NCBI GenBank assembly: GCA_914767715.1
Contig: OU612073.1
Span: forward strand, 14,694,001-14,758,000
Source of the DNA: Membranipora membranacea
Lineage: Eukaryota > Bryozoa > Gymnolaemata > Cheilostomatida > Membraniporidae
DNA: 64,000 nucleotides
Direction of reading: 5' to 3'
In this document: positions 24,614 to 38,330 of the stretch, one piece after another
Layout of the letters: each line of letters opens with the position of its first letter
Position numbering within the stretch: position 1 is the first letter of the stretch
Made by a program: the position numbers and the translations under genes
The notes under the pieces: generated by a model
Seen by the model: the letters and a program-made list of their open reading frames with translations, nothing else
Told to the model about the DNA's origin: nothing
Database searches by the model: none

Positions 24614-24920
24614 CAAGGTTTGCTATTATCATGAAGTCACTTTGGTTGAAAAGCGTTGATTAAAAGTCTTCAATGAAATCAATGATGTCAGTCAAATTGC
24701 AATATCTTCTAATTTTCAATTATCTCTCGGAACAATTTACTCTCTGTACCAGCCCGTTCTATGTCATGTCTATAGCAGTGCCAAGCAGTCTACCTGCTTA
24801 GTTTATCATTTTCTGTTAGTGAAGTAGAGCCCTATAATTGACAAAACAAAATGTTGGAACTATTCTCTCAATCTCAATAATGTTACTTATGACTGAATTT
24901 AGGGGTTATGCAAAAATTAC

Positions 24921-25406
24921 ACAAAACACATTGCCTTTTTCAGTATGTTTTCAGTACTTTCATTATACATGCAGTACCAAGCCTTCAGAACATCGCTGTT
25001 GGCACTAATCTAGAAAATCGTGAAATCGCACTGCCGCGAGTTATTCTACCGACAGCTCCACCTGCTTTGGCAGCACAATCTGCTGTTAGGAGAAGGTCAG
25101 GTACACGTTGGTTACTTCTTATGCATGTATTCCGACCAATGATAAAACTGCAATACATAATAAATATACTCAGAGCTTTCAAAAATGCTTTTAGAGTTTA
25201 TATTTCCACTCGTTGTTATCGGCATATATCTGTTGAGTTGTACATGATAATGTTGGCACTCACATCCTCAGTATACCTCAGCATATTAAATCATCAATGG
25301 CATTCCTCTCAATTAATATTCAAGTATGAAATCAAGTATTCAAATTGCTTTTAGATATGGAAACAGACCATGTAGAAACCAAAATACTCAACATAACAGA
25401 AATTGA
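24921..25406 (+). pseudogene. P1': 5'-truncated copy, exons B and C
   Basis: Copy of P1. Half an exon B with VPSLQNIAVGTNLENREIAL and a GTCAGG donor; exon C at 25355-25406 has Tyr for the first Cys. No promoter or start. Confidence 0.75.
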
Positions 25407-27775
25407 AGATGATCAACTGGAAATAACAACAGAAATGAGGTATATAAATCCAGTGGCAGGAGGGTCAATCTATCTCGGACTGAATGTCTACAGATAACTG
25501 ATATATTCAATAACATATAAGCGATAACCTGGTTTATATCAGTTCTTTCAGTAGCTTACGTTATGTTAGTGAGCCATTTTCAATCATAAGTATGTACCCA
25601 CAGATGAACATATTTGCTACATAGTATGTTTATGGGTATCCCACAATGCAGTTTTTCTGGAATTTCCGCTGCATCAAGGTAATTGATAGTTCATATGGTA
25701 AAGGTCAGATAATACTCGAACTCATGATCGTTCGATTTTCAGATATAAATTAGAAGGCCTTATCGTATGGACACTGCTTCACGCTAAAGTTACCTACAAT
25801 GCCATGTCAGAAACTAATTCAGTTCACATATTATATAAGCAGGGTTTTCCTATAATACAATTCAGCATACTAAATTTATATTCCTTTTATAGTTTAATGC
25901 ATTCTAGTCATTGGTGTTGCTATAGACTATGTTAAGTAAAAATTTGGGTACTAGCCCACGGCGTGAATTATTTGCTATATTTTTGCCTGAGATATTTAGC
26001 AGTTTCATATTACCTATATAATCAAATAACTATTTCCTTCTGCCTCTCCATTAGTCCACACAAATAAAGAATGAGATAAAGGCTGATTTATTCGGGAACA
26101 TTTACTATGATGTTCTGTTCTACAACTAATCATTGATAATAACTACATTACAAATATAACCCAATTCTAAATGATAGGTAGCATGACTTCCTTATAGCAA
26201 TTTCAAGAGCCTTCAGGCAAAAATCACCGGCAACTGATTTCGTTTCAGAGCTGATAAAAAAATGGTGATACATAAACACGGGCAACATACAACATAGTAT
26301 TGAAGAACTTAGCGTACATTTAAATGTTTTATGTCTGCGATATTTTTCTGAAGTTTAATCCTACGAGGATCATGTTTGCTATGATTTGCGTCAGCTGTCT
26401 CAGCATGTTGGTAGGAGAGCATTTTATGATAAACTGCTGTAGAAAAAACTCATTTATCTCCATTCCTTCTTTTTCACACAGCCTCATTTGTCAAGATACA
26501 TTAGTCGGTGCTTATAATAAAGTATACATATATAGATAAAAAAAAACATAATGCAAACTATCAAGGTGATATTATTATTTATTTTGTACATTGAGCAGCA
26601 TGACCAAGAACAAGACCAAGATAAATTATAAATACACCAGGGATTTGAAGCTATGGTTGGGCTTTCTGTTTGGTTTTTTATGCAACAGCCTACATTTACA
26701 ATTCATCAGGCTGTTTTGATATTTGAATACTGTACATTGCACATTTTAAAAAGTCTACATCATAAATGAGCCATTACAGACCTTTTCTGCATATATTTTT
26801 ACTTTAATATTGTGAGGTTGACTTTTAATGTTGAATTTATTGAGAAAAAAACATTTAGAAAAACTTTTGATTCATGTATTTTTTCTACAACTAATGCCCA
26901 TCAATAACCTACCATTTAAAAATATGGATTACCAACGAAAAGCAGATCAGATACATCAATATTCATTGTGATCTTTAATTTGCAGAAAGAATATTGTGTG
27001 AAAACATATAAACACTTAAAACACTTTGTTAAAGAAAAGTTTGTGATTCTGATCAGGAAAAGCCTCACACTGACAGTTATTATAAATATTAAAATACCAA
27101 ATAAAATATTATTCCGCTCATGAGATGCTAGGGCCTGCTGCTGTGATTGAGTTAAGACACAGTTCTGTTCTACTATAGCAAAATGCTCCTGTGCAAAATT
27201 GACTATTTTAGCATAAATTTCTTGAGTATTAGGTTATAGTGTTCATCTGTCACCTCACAATGAAATTGGGTGTGTTCCTGTGTTCCTTTATATGTCATAT
27301 ATTTCCTGAAGAACAATCATAGATGGAAATTGACAGCTGAAGGCCAAGGTTGCAGTCAATGCGTGAATTCTACCGTGGTAAAATTTGAGTTTGTTCCGTA
27401 TTGGTCGGCAACAATGCAGCGACAGAATGCAATAGGTGTTTAATTATAATATCTATATGAAACAAACAAATATCTCAGGCAATGACGAAAAAATGATTCA
27501 AAGGTATTGAACCTAGTCTCACAACACTAATGACTAGAATGCAGCAAACAGTAAAAGGAAAATTATCTTAGTTCATTATTTTGTATTTTAGGAAAAATCT
27601 GCTAATATATTATGTGAACAAAATTTTCTAATGACTTGGCAATATATGTATATGTATCTATAGCTTATAGAATTGCCCATATGACAAGGTGTTCTATCTA
27701 AGGCCTGAAAATCAAACGATCCGGAATTCTGAGAATGATCTGAACTGTACCAGAAGTCACCAATATGTATCTCAC

Positions 27776-28055
27776 CTTCGCCTAACAGCTTGGCCTTGTC
27801 TTTGCCTTGCTGCTGCTGCCTCTGCAATTATTTACCTTGGTGATGAAGCAGGAAGAGCTGTTGGATCAGTCTGAATTTGGGAAGTCGGCAGAATAACTCG
27901 CGGCTGTGGAACTTGTCAAATTTCTATATTAGTGCCAACAGGAATGTTTTGAAGGCTTGGTACTGTATGCATATTGAGAGTGCGGGGGTCCTCAACTATT
28001 ATAGTTGGTCTAGCCCTTGGTGGAGGTCTGTTGTTGTTGAGGCCAAGTGAAGAGT
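27776..28055 (-). pseudogene. M2': exon B with internal stop, copy 2
   Basis: Copy of M2 with the same internal TGA and RPPPRARP segment, an intact donor and no signal exon. The promoter relic is at about 28145-28370. Confidence 0.75.
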
Positions 28056-28945
28056 CTACAAAAGGGCATTAAGAGAATGTTTTTACCATCACAGTCATAA
28101 ACTGAATTCATAATTCAGTTTATGCACCAAAAAGTAAATAGTAAAGGGCCACTTAATTGCTCTTAGTTACCAGCAAATTCCAATCAAAACGAACATTTAT
28201 CACATTTATGTCTTTTGCATAAGATTAAGAAATACGCCTATGTGACAAAAAACAAACTTTAACAAAGGGGTAACATTGTTTGAAAATATTCATACAGGAT
28301 CTTTGTGGGTCATGTACAAAAAACACATTCTATTGTTTCAGGATCAAACTTTCCAGACGTATCAAGGTCTGCTTACAACATTGAGTAACCTTGATCAAAA
28401 TCCTAGATGAAAGTATTTAATGAGGTCAATGATATGAGGTAAAATTGCAGTATCCTCTAACACAAAGTTATTTCCCAATCAGAAATACTTTTACAATCGC
28501 TGGCCGAGCGCTTATGAAAGTTGGGACTACTACCTAATATTCAACTTGGATGTTGGTGTGAAAACAAAAGATCAAACTTTATTTGGAATTTCATTAAGTC
28601 TCAAAAATGCTGTGTAAATTTAAGTTGTTTTCAAACGTAATGTTTGATTTTCGATATTTGATGCTATGAATGACATAAAATTTTAAGCATGGATTCGAAA
28701 CACATCATCAAACTATTAGCAGCGTCCTATGGTGTATTCGTTGAATGAAAATCACACCCTCTCTCCATTCCCTGTGGAATGATTGGAATGAAATATTGTA
28801 CTATTGAATTGGAAAATAAACGCATGTAACTTATTGTGATCACCATTCTCAACAAAGAATGCTGATTCATTTATTAAGTTTTTTTTTATCTCAAATGTTA
28901 TTAATACTGTTCAATAATATTTGTTCTGTTTGATTCGAGCTGATA

Positions 28946-29231
28946 GAGTCAAGAGTGGTCTAATGGTGAAGGGTACGGACTTTCACTGTTTGAGGTCCAG
29001 GTTCGATTCCAAGCACGGCAGTCATTTCTGATTTGGTACTGGCACACCATATATCCTAGCATACCTGCATAACAGGACTAAAAAAATCAGAGGTCCACTG
29101 TGTGTTTGCACACCTACATACAATAAGAAATAACTCCCTCTACATGGGTGTAGGGTGTGGCATGAGTATTATGAGACTGAGTACATATATCCAAAAGAGT
29201 TTAACCCTCCTGCATTAAAGATGATGATGAT
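28946..29231 (+). mobile_element. tRNA-derived SINE, copy 2
   Basis: Same element, position and GAGCTGATA flanks (28937-28945, 29232-29240) as at 7535-7820; duplicated with its surroundings, not a new insertion. Confidence 0.8.
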
Positions 29232-30139
29232 GAGCTGATAAATTATTTGTAAATCAAACATGGGGTGCCCATTTTCCTGGTTACTTGCAGGAACATTCCC
29301 ACATCAGTAAGCACAAACTACAACCTCTGCTGGAAAAATTGAATGCTGTACTTTTTGCCCTAGGATTGTAGAGCTTGTAGCTTTCAACCTTTCCGTGAAA
29401 TTCAGACCTCTAAGATCCAGGCAGAAAAAACTCAAATAATGCAGTACAAATTTGCATAGTTATAATTTCACTTGTCATCCTGAAAACCTAGAAAGAAGCC
29501 AACCAAATAATCAGCTATTTATGGCGTCTGTATCCTGAACTAAGTACCAAAGAACTAAGTCATCTGAGATAAATTAGAGTAAAATACGTGATCTGCAGTA
29601 AATCAATGGTACAAAGCCAAGTGCCTTTTGAATTATCTTCAAATTCTGATGTGGGTAATGCTTAATAAATTTTACAAACTTCAAGACATTGATGTGGCTC
29701 ATCACGCTTGTTATGATAGTCTGTTGGAAGTATTGGATGCCCCTATGATACTCAGACCAGCCTGCAAATTGAGGGTAATATGACAATGTTTTGTGTTTGC
29801 GTTGTATGGTGAATGTCGCACTGGCTGAGCAGTACAAAGTGATATCTGGTGTTTAGATAAACTGTTAAAATAGACCTTAGCTATGTTGAAATTCATATTT
29901 ACAAAGCATGGTATAGTCTTTCAATTTTAAATTTGGTTGCTTAAATATCAAAATTGATAAAAACTATTCAGAAGTAGCCCCAACTCTATTTTATTTCATA
30001 AATGGTGTTGCTCTGGGCCAGCAATCGTTGAAGTATTTCTATTGAGAAAAAACTTTGTGTCAGAGGATATTGCAATTTAACTCACAACATTGATCACATC
30101 CGAGTTCTCTAAGTTTTAACCGATGTTGCTTCATGATGA

Positions 30140-30497
30140 AAGCGCACATTGTTATGTCAGAATAGTTTCATCCTATCACTACAGATTGTGTTTTTGTAAG
30201 TTTGACATTTAGATCCTGTATAATTACTTTTAAAGGATATCTCACATTTGTGAAAGTTCATTTTTTGTCTCGACGCTGATTTCTTAATCTTGAGCAAAAC
30301 ACATAAATGTGATTATGTTGGTTCTCTGATTGGATGATAGGCCAATAGATTTCATCAGGTTTGTACTATCACAGACGCTAAATGGCCTTGCTGCAGGTAA
30401 CTACGAGCAATCGAGTGTCCCATTGCTATATAAATACCCGGCTGTTGGTTCAATTGGACACAGACAAACTGATACTGAAACAGAACACACTGATTTT
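30140..30497 (+). promoter_or_regulatory. P2' promoter and non-coding exon 1
   Basis: CACATAAATGTG at 30300-30311, a reverse CCAAT box at 30329-30333, TATATAAAT at 30427-30435, and exon 1 ending at 30497 before GTAAGT. The CRE-like site is decayed, as in P2. Confidence 0.7.
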
Positions 30498-30856
30498 GTA
30501 AGTTCATCTCTTGTCTCTTTCTTAATTCAGCTTTATAAATTAATTCCTTACAATGATTACACTGGGATGCTGTCAAATTTATACATTTTTATGCCTTTTA
30601 AAGCCAAACATTACACAAATATCCTGCTATAGTTTTCTTCTACAGTTTTGGGTGTCTGGTGGGCTCAGAATAAGTTGCAAAGCCAATCACTGAACGCTGA
30701 ATCGAATCTTATTGTCCGGGTGACGGAGAAGTTGGATAAAATTTAATGCTCTCATAGAAGGATGGATACCAAAAGTGAGAATTTATTAAATGTTATCAGA
30801 TCCATTAATGAATTCATATATATATAAGTTTCTTTTCTTCCAGGTTGTGAAATAAG

Positions 30857-31427
30857 ATGATGTTCAAGTCTACACCGTCAGAATGCATGCTAGTAGCTAT
30901 GGTGATGCTCATTGTCATCAATGGTGCTCGATGCCAGGAAGGTAAGTTCATGATACTTTACTGCCATTGATGACTTATACTACAGTTCAGTGTACAATGT
31001 TTGTTATAAGATTAATATGTGAGGAGACAACCTCCTCATACTCCTGTAGCCCCTGAGCCATCGAGGCTGGTGCAGGTTTTTGGAATGAATCATGAACACT
31101 TTCATGGCTATGGAAGTAGAAAAATTCTTTCATTGCTGTATTGTAGACTCTTCACTTGGCCTTAACAACAACAGACCTCCACCTCCACCAAGGGCTATAC
31201 CAACTATGATAGTTGAGCCCAGTACTTTCAATATAGATAGAGTACCAAACCTTCATCCTGTTGGCAGTAATATACAAAATCCACAAGTTCCACTGCCGCA
31301 AGTTATTCTACCGACTTCCCAGATTCAGATTGATCCAACAGGTCTTCCTTCTTCATCAGCAAGGAGAATAATTGTAGAGGCAGCAGCAGCAAGGCAAAGA
31401 CAAGGCCAAACTGTTAGGCGAAGGTGA
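30857..31427 (+). CDS. P2': secreted Pro/Arg-rich protein
   Basis: Coding exons are 30857-30941 and 31147-31427, 121 aa. The signal segment MMFKSTPSECMLVAMVMLIV then INGARCQE is the same as in P2. The mature part opens DSSLGLNNNRPPPPPRAIPT and has the HPVGSNIQNPQVPLP phrase of M4 and P6 where P2 has LQNNPVGSNIQNRKVPLP, so it has probably been patched by gene conversion. It ends ARRIIVEAAAARQRQGQTVR then RR and TGA. The donor AAG/GTGAGA is intact, but no exon C is visible before the polyadenylation signal at 31686-31691, so RRR is the likely end. It is the only full-length frame in copy 2. Confidence 0.7.
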
Positions 31428-33974
31428 GATACATATTGGTGACTTCTGGTACAGTTCAGATCATTCTCAGAATTCCCGATTGGATGATTTTTAGGCATTA
31501 GATAGAACACCTTGTCCTATGGACACTGCTTCAAGCTATAGAAACATATACATATATTGCCAAGTCAGTAGACAATTTTGTTCGCATAATATATTAGCAG
31601 ATTTTTCCTAAAATAATAAATAATGAACTATATAGATATTATAATTAAACACCTATTGCATTCTGTCACTGTATTACTGCCGACCAATAAAGAACAAACT
31701 CAAAACTACTTCCGGCTTTTTTCCCTCTAACCACGATAAAATTCACGCATTGACTGCAACCTTGGGCTCAGCTGTCAAGTTCCATCTATGATTGTTTTTT
31801 AAGAAATATTTGAGATATTAAGGGACACAGGAACACACCCAACTTTATCGTAAGGTAATTGATGACCACTTCAACCTCGTATACAAGATTTTTTTTTTAG
31901 AAATTGTGTTTTAAAACAAATAAACAAAATTATGCTAATAGATTTTGCACAGGAGCATTTTGCAACTGTAGAACAGAGCTGTGTCTTAAATCACTTACAG
32001 CAGCAGGCCCTAGCATCTCATAAGTCGAATAATATCTTATTTGGTTTTTTAAAATTTATAGTAACTGTCAGAGTGAGGCTTTTCCTGATCACAATCCGAA
32101 AATTTTCTTTTACAAAGTGTTTTAAGTTTATAGGTTTTCACACAATATATTTTGTGCAAATTAAAGTCTGAACACAAGCACATTGAATATTGATGGATCT
32201 GATCTGCTTTTAGTTGGTAATCCATAAATTCAGATGGTTCGTTATTGGTGGCCATTAGCTGTAGAAAAAATACATGCAATTTTCAGAAATACTCAGAGAT
32301 AACTGTCTGCTTTTGCATGCTGAGCCTTCAAAGTTTTTTTATCAATAAATTCAACAGTAAAAGTCAACCTCACAATATTAAAGTAATAATCTATGCAGAA
32401 AAGGTCCGGAATGGCTCATTTATGATGTAGACTTGTCAAATAGTGCAATGTACTGTATTGAAATATCAAAACAGCCTGATGAATTGTTAATGTTGGCTGT
32501 TGCATAAAAAATCAAACAGAAAGCCAAACCATAGCTTCGAATCCCTGGTGTATTTATAATCTATCTTGGTCTTGTTCTTGGTCAAGCTGCTCAATGTACA
32601 AAATAAATATCAATATCACCTTGGTTGTTTGCATTATGTTTTTTTTGTATATATATACTTTATTATAAGCACCGACCAATGTATCTTGACAAATGGGCCT
32701 TTGTGAAAATGAAGGAATGGAGTCAAATGAGTTTTTAAACAGCAGTTTATTATAAAATGCTGTCCTAACAACATTCTGAGACAGCTGAGGCAAATCACAG
32801 CAAACATGATCCTCGTAGGATTAAACATTAGAAACATATCGCATACATAAAGCATTTAAATTAATGCTAAGTTCTTCAATACTTCAATGTTGTATGTTGC
32901 CTGTATTTATGTATTACAATTTATTTATCACCCTGATACCCTAATTATCTTGTATAAAACGCAAAGTATACACGTGGATATATAATACATCCTTGACATT
33001 TTGCTTTGTTTGGAACCCATGGTTATTTTTGTAATGTAGTTAACATCAATGATTAGTTGTAGAACAGAACATCAAAGTAAATGTTCCCGAATAAATCAGC
33101 CTTTAACTTATTATTTATTTCTGTAGACTAATGGAGAGACAGAAGGAAATAGTTGTTTGATTATAAAGTTAATATGAAACCGATAAATATCTCAGGCAAA
33201 AATATAGAAAATAATTCAAGCCGTGGGCTGTTACCCGAATTTTTACTTAACATAGTCTATAGCAACACCAATGACTAGAATGTATTAAACTGTAAATGGA
33301 ATATAATTTTAGTATACTGAATTGTACTATAGGAAAACTCTGCTTATATAATATGTGAACAGAATTAGTTTCTGACATGGATTTTATGTAACTTTAGCTT
33401 GTGTCCATATACTAATAATAATAACAAATGTTTATTTATGAAACGCTTAATAAAATTGTTTAAAAACAATGATTAAAAGGTTAAAATAGAAACATATACT
33501 ATGAAATAAGCTTGCTGGTAAAATTAATAAAATTGATTAAAATATTGTTATCATGAAAATAATCAATGTGATGAGAAAAAAATGATGAGAGATAAGGTAA
33601 TTGAGATAAGTAAAACCTACAAGTGGCAACTGCCCAGCACCTAAAAATCCACTAGAAAACCTACATATATGCGTCCCGGAAAAGATACGTTTTATGACAA
33701 GGCTTTCTAATTTATATCTGAAAATCAAACAATCATGAATTCGAGTATGATCTGACCTTTACCATATGAACTATCAATTACCTTAACGCAGTGAAAATTC
33801 CAGAAAAATTGCATTGTGGGATACTTATAAACATCCTATATAGCAAATATGTTCATGTGTGGGTACATACTTTTGATTGAAAGTGGCTTACTGACATTAA
33901 CAACTGATATAAACCAGGTTTTCGCTTAGATGTCATTGAATATATTAGTTATTTGTATTGCTATTTCCAGTTGA

Positions 33975-34386
33975 TCATTCTGTTCTGTTCTGGCTTGGTT
34001 CTCTGTGTATAATGAAAGAACTGGGGTCCTCTACTATCATAGTTGGTCTAGCCCTTGGTGGAGGTGGAGGTCTGTTGTTGTCGAGGCCAAGTGAAGAATC
34101 TACAAAACAGCCATTAAAGAAGTCTTACCACTGTAGCTTTGAAAGTTTTAATAATAAAGTTTCACTCTAAAAATGTGCACAATACTAGATGGATCAGTGG
34201 CTACAGAAGTATAACGAGGTTGTGGCCTTATGTTTTCTTTCAATAACAAACGCTGAACGATAATAAAAATCTTCAGCACTACAAATGTTTCATGAACTTA
34301 CCTTCCTGGCACCAAGCACCATTAATAGCAATGAACATTACCATAGCTACTGACATGCATTCTGAAGGTGAAGGCGTAAACATCAT
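33975..34386 (-). pseudogene. M3': short peptide frame without promoter
   Basis: Copy of M3 with exons 34386-34302 and 34099-33975, also an open 69-codon frame (MMFTPSPSECMSVAMVMFIA, then DSSLGLDNNRPPPPPRARPT and SQNRTE). Intron 1 is joined at about 34465 directly to a dead exon B of M1'', so its own promoter and exon 1 are gone. It could be translated only from a transcript running through M1''. Confidence 0.5.
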
Positions 34387-34489
34387 CTTACTTCTCTACC
34401 TGGAAGGATATAGACATCATTAATGAATAGATAAATGGAGCTAAAAATAGTTCACATAATCTTATTTTTGTATCTATCCCCTGTGCTGA

Positions 34490-34963
34490 TTGAGCAGATT
34501 GTGCTGCTGGATCTGTCTGAATCTGGGTAGTTGGTAGAATAACTTGCGGCAGTGCGATTTCTAGATTTGAACCAACAGGAGTGTTTTGAAGAATCGGTAC
34601 TCTATGTATAATGAATGAACTGGGGTCCTCTATAATCATAGTTGGTCGAGGCTAAGTCTACAAAAGCACAAGAGTCTACAAAACAGTAATGAAAGAACTT
34701 TGCTACCACCATAGCCATGAAAGTTTTAATGATTCGGTTTTTCTCTTAAGATGTTCACCTGCCTAGATAGATCAGTGGTTACAGGTTTGTGAAGAGGTTG
34801 TGGCCTTACATTTTCATCTCATAACAAACATTGAATGATAACATAAATCTTTAGCACTGCAAAAATGTCATCAAATTACCTCCTGATATTGAGCACCATT
34901 GATGGCAATGAACATCACCCTAGCTACTAACATACATTCTGAAGGTGTAGGCTTAAACGTCAT
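34490..34963 (-). pseudogene. M1'': dead signal exon and exon B
   Basis: Third version of M1. The signal exon (34963-34880) keeps CAG where M1 has TAG, but its acceptor has changed from CCAG to CCCG and it is one base short. The degenerate exon B (34675 to about 34490) lacks polyproline. Promoter remains at 35270-35510 have a damaged CRE (TGACATCA) and no TATA. Confidence 0.7.
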
Positions 34964-36539
34964 CTTGTTTGAATACCGGGAAGGATATAAATTTTCATTT
35001 AGAATATATAAATAAAATGGATCGGTTCAGCTTTCAATGAATGGCTTTTCAGCTTTTTCTGAGTCCTTCCCCCCCCTCCCCCAAGCTCGTAGCCCCCTAG
35101 CTCTTGTTCACACTGACAATATTCAGTGTCATAAAACGCATGACTTTTATGCTGAAAATGTTTTCTTTGAAAAAATTTCTCTGTTAACAGCATCCAAGTG
35201 GAATTGAAGGAATGAGATATGTGTGTTATTTAATCGAAATATGTGACTGTAAATGAACTTGCCGAAGGTCATTCAGCCTCAGCGAGAGTACAAACCTGAA
35301 TAAATTTATAGTACTCTCATCCAATCAGAGAGCCAACATATATCACTTTAATGTGCTTTGCAAAAGGTTAAGAGACTATAAACAAAAAAATTGCGAATAA
35401 TAATGATGAAATATTGTTTGAAATTGTTATATGGGATCTTAGGTAATATGAAACACATTAAAACACCTTTTATCGTCTCAGGATCAAACTATTCTGACAT
35501 CACAAGGTTTGCTATTAAGTCTTCAATGAAATCAATGATGTCAGTCAAATTGCAATATCTTCTAATTTTTTATCATCTCTCGGAATAATTTACTCTCTGT
35601 TCCAGCCCGTTCTATGTCATGTCTATAGCAGTGCCAAGCAGTGTACCTGCTTAGTTTATCATTTTCCGTTAGTGAAGTAGATCCCTATAATTGACAAAAC
35701 AAAATGTTGGAACTATTTTCTCCATCTTAATAATGGTACTAATGGCTGAATTAAGAGGTTATGCAAAAATTACACAAAACACATTGCCTTTGACCATCTA
35801 TATATTATGACCATCTACATATGTCATATACGTATGACGTGTTTAAAATCATTGCTTAAAATTAACGTTATTCATAGCATCATAGCATCAAATATCAAAA
35901 ATCAAACATTATGATGTAGAAGACAATGTGACCCTGTTGAGAACAGTGGTGAATTCAACTGACACAATTTTGCTTCAACATGACCTGTGTGCCAAACAAA
36001 CAAGATTGAAAAAAATTGAATTCAATAGTTGAGATCAATGAGAATGAGGAGGAGTTTGGTTGTTTAGATAGTAAGCCTGCCATCCACACTCAGGTGTTGG
36101 TGTCTTAGGTGCCCAAGGAATGCTCAGAACTTCTGGTTATTGAAGGTGATTTGGCAGTCTTCAACCGAGGTGGGCGTATTGACTTCCATCATGAATTATG
36201 TTCAATCAATGAACACTATCAAATGAAGCAGCTTGTTGGTTACAAGCCACGTTGTCACCGTTGAGCTTTTGCGTTTCTACACTTTAATTGTGTAACAAGA
36301 TTCAAAGTAACGTTAAGTAAGTAAAGTTTGATCCTTTGCTTTCTTACCAACATTGATACTGATTATTCGATAGTAGTCCCAAATTTCAAAATGCATTGTT
36401 GCGCTCCGTCAGCGATTGCAAAAGTATTTTTGATTGAGAAATAACTTTGTGCTAGAGGATATTGCAATTTTACCTCATATCATTGATCCCATTAAAAACT
36501 TTCATCTAGGATTTTGATCAAGGTTACTCAATGATGTAA

Positions 36540-36850
36540 GCAGACCTAGACACATCTGGAAAGTTTGATCCTGAAACAATAGAATGTGTTTTTGTACATA
36601 ACCCACAAAGATCCTGTATAAATAATTTCAAACAATGTTACCCCTTTGTTAAAGTTTATTTTTTGTCACATACGCATATTTCTTAATCTTATGCAAAAGA
36701 CATAAATGTGATAAATGTTCGTTTTCTGATTGGACTTAGCTGGTAACTAAGAGCAATTAAGTGGCCCATTACTAATTAAATCCTTGACTGTTGGTTCATC
36801 AAGACACAAAAAAACTGATACTGAAACTGAACGTACTGAATTGGTTAGTT
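36540..36850 (+). promoter_or_regulatory. P5 decayed promoter and exon 1
   Basis: Plus-strand module with TTTCTTAATCTTATGC, ACATAAATGTG near 36702 and a reverse CCAAT box near 36738. The TATA box has changed to TAATTAAAT near 36772, and the CRE to ACACATCT. Exon 1 with donor GTTAGT can still be seen near 36845. The interval 35800-36540 is inverted family flank plus a tRNA-like repeat (36045-36190). Confidence 0.5.
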
Positions 36851-37183
36851 TATTTCACCTATTTTTCGATTCAAAAGTACAATATTTCATTGCAATGATT
36901 CTATCGGGAGTTTGTTAGCAGTGAACATTTTTATGACAGCCGTGCAATATAAAACCAAAGTATTAAACAGACCAGAGGCTGGGGGCAAGGGCTTGGAGGG
37001 GAGCATAGACTGGGCTGCAAGACCATTCACTGGAAGCTGCATTAAATCTTTCTTGCTCGGTGTCAATGAAATGAGAAGCAATCTAATGTTCTCATAAAAT
37101 AATACAGAAATGAGATTTTGTAAACTATCATCAGATGCATATATATATTCATATACAAAAGTTTTTATCCAGGTAGTGAAATA

Positions 37184-37813
37184 AGATGTGTGTAAGCCAA
37201 CAACCTCAATTCTTTTATGGCTGTTGTGGTAAAAACATTCTCTTAATGCCGTTTTCTAGATTCTTCACTTGGCCTCGCAACAACAGACCTCCACCTCCAC
37301 CAAGGGCTAGACCAACTATGATAGTAGAAGACCCAAGTACTTACATTATGCACAGGGAACCAAACCTTCAAAACATTCCTGTTGGTACCAATCTAGAGAA
37401 TCGTGGAATTGCACTGCCGCGAGTTAGTCTTCCGAGTTCTCAGATTTAGACTGATCCGACAGCTTCACCCGCTTCGACAGCACAATCCGCTGTTAGGAGA
37501 AGGTGAGATACACATTGGTTACTTCTGCCCGATGATAAAACTGCAATATATAATAATTATACTCAGAGCTTTGAAAAATGTTGTTTGAGTTCATTCTTCC
37601 ACTCGTTGTAATTGGTAAATATCTGTTGAGATGTACGCAGCATGTTCATGGTTATCGTGGCACTCCAACATCCTCAGTATGCCCACAGCAGATTAAACCA
37701 TCTATGGCATTCCTCTCAATTAGTAATCAAGTATGAAATTAAGTATTCAAATTGCTTCTAGATGTGGAAACAGACCATGTAGAAAGCAAAATACTCAACA
37801 TAACAGAAATTGA
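37184..37813 (+). pseudogene. P5: copy lacking signal exon, exons B and C
   Basis: The acceptor and leader GTAGTGAAATAAGATG remain at about 37172-37188, but the signal sequence and most of intron 2 are deleted. Reading continues from that ATG (37186) through former intron into exon B (from 37260). One missing base there makes FFTWPRNNRPPPPPRARPT, so the Pro run is in frame with the old start codon by accident. It stops at 37449 (CAG to TAG). The donor at 37502 is good, and exon C at 37762-37813 (CGNRPCRKQNTQHNRN) keeps both cysteines. The hydrophobic signal is gone, so the product would not be secreted. Confidence 0.65.
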
Positions 37814-38330
37814 AGATGTTCGACTGGAAATATAAATAGAAATGAGGTATAGAAATCCAGTGGCAGGAGGGTCAATCTATCTCGGACTGAATGTCTACAA
37901 ATAACTGATATATTCAATGACATCTAAGCGATAACCTGGTTTATATCAGTTGTTTCAGTAGCTTAAGTTATGTTAGTTAGCCATTTTCAATCATAAGTAT
38001 CTACCCACACATGAATATATTTGCTATATAGTGTGTTTATGAGAATCCCACAATGTAGTTTATATGGAATTTCCACTGCATTAAGGTAATTGAGAGTTCA
38101 TATGGTAAGGTAAGATAATACTCGAACTCATGATTGTTCGATTTTCAGATATAAATTAGAAGGCCTTATCATATGGACACTGCTTCACGCTAAAGTTACA
38201 TACAATGCCATGTCAGAAACTAATTCAGTTCACATATTATATAAGCAGAGTTTTCCTATAATACAATTCGGCATACTAAATCTATATTCCTTCTACAGTT
38301 TGCATTCTAGTCATTGGTGTTGCTATAGAC

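Larger units (their letters stand above)
21275..34400. repeat. Segmental duplication, copy 2
   Basis: Direct copy of 1-13160. Differences that matter are: a deletion of about 130 bp near 31627 relative to 10210-10340; a signal-peptide exon kept in M1' (23488-23565) but lost in M1; and restored-looking donor and reading frame in P2' compared with P2. After about 34400 the sequence stops following 13160 onward and follows the 2.25-3.6 kb type instead, so the right edge is a recombination joint. Confidence 0.9.
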
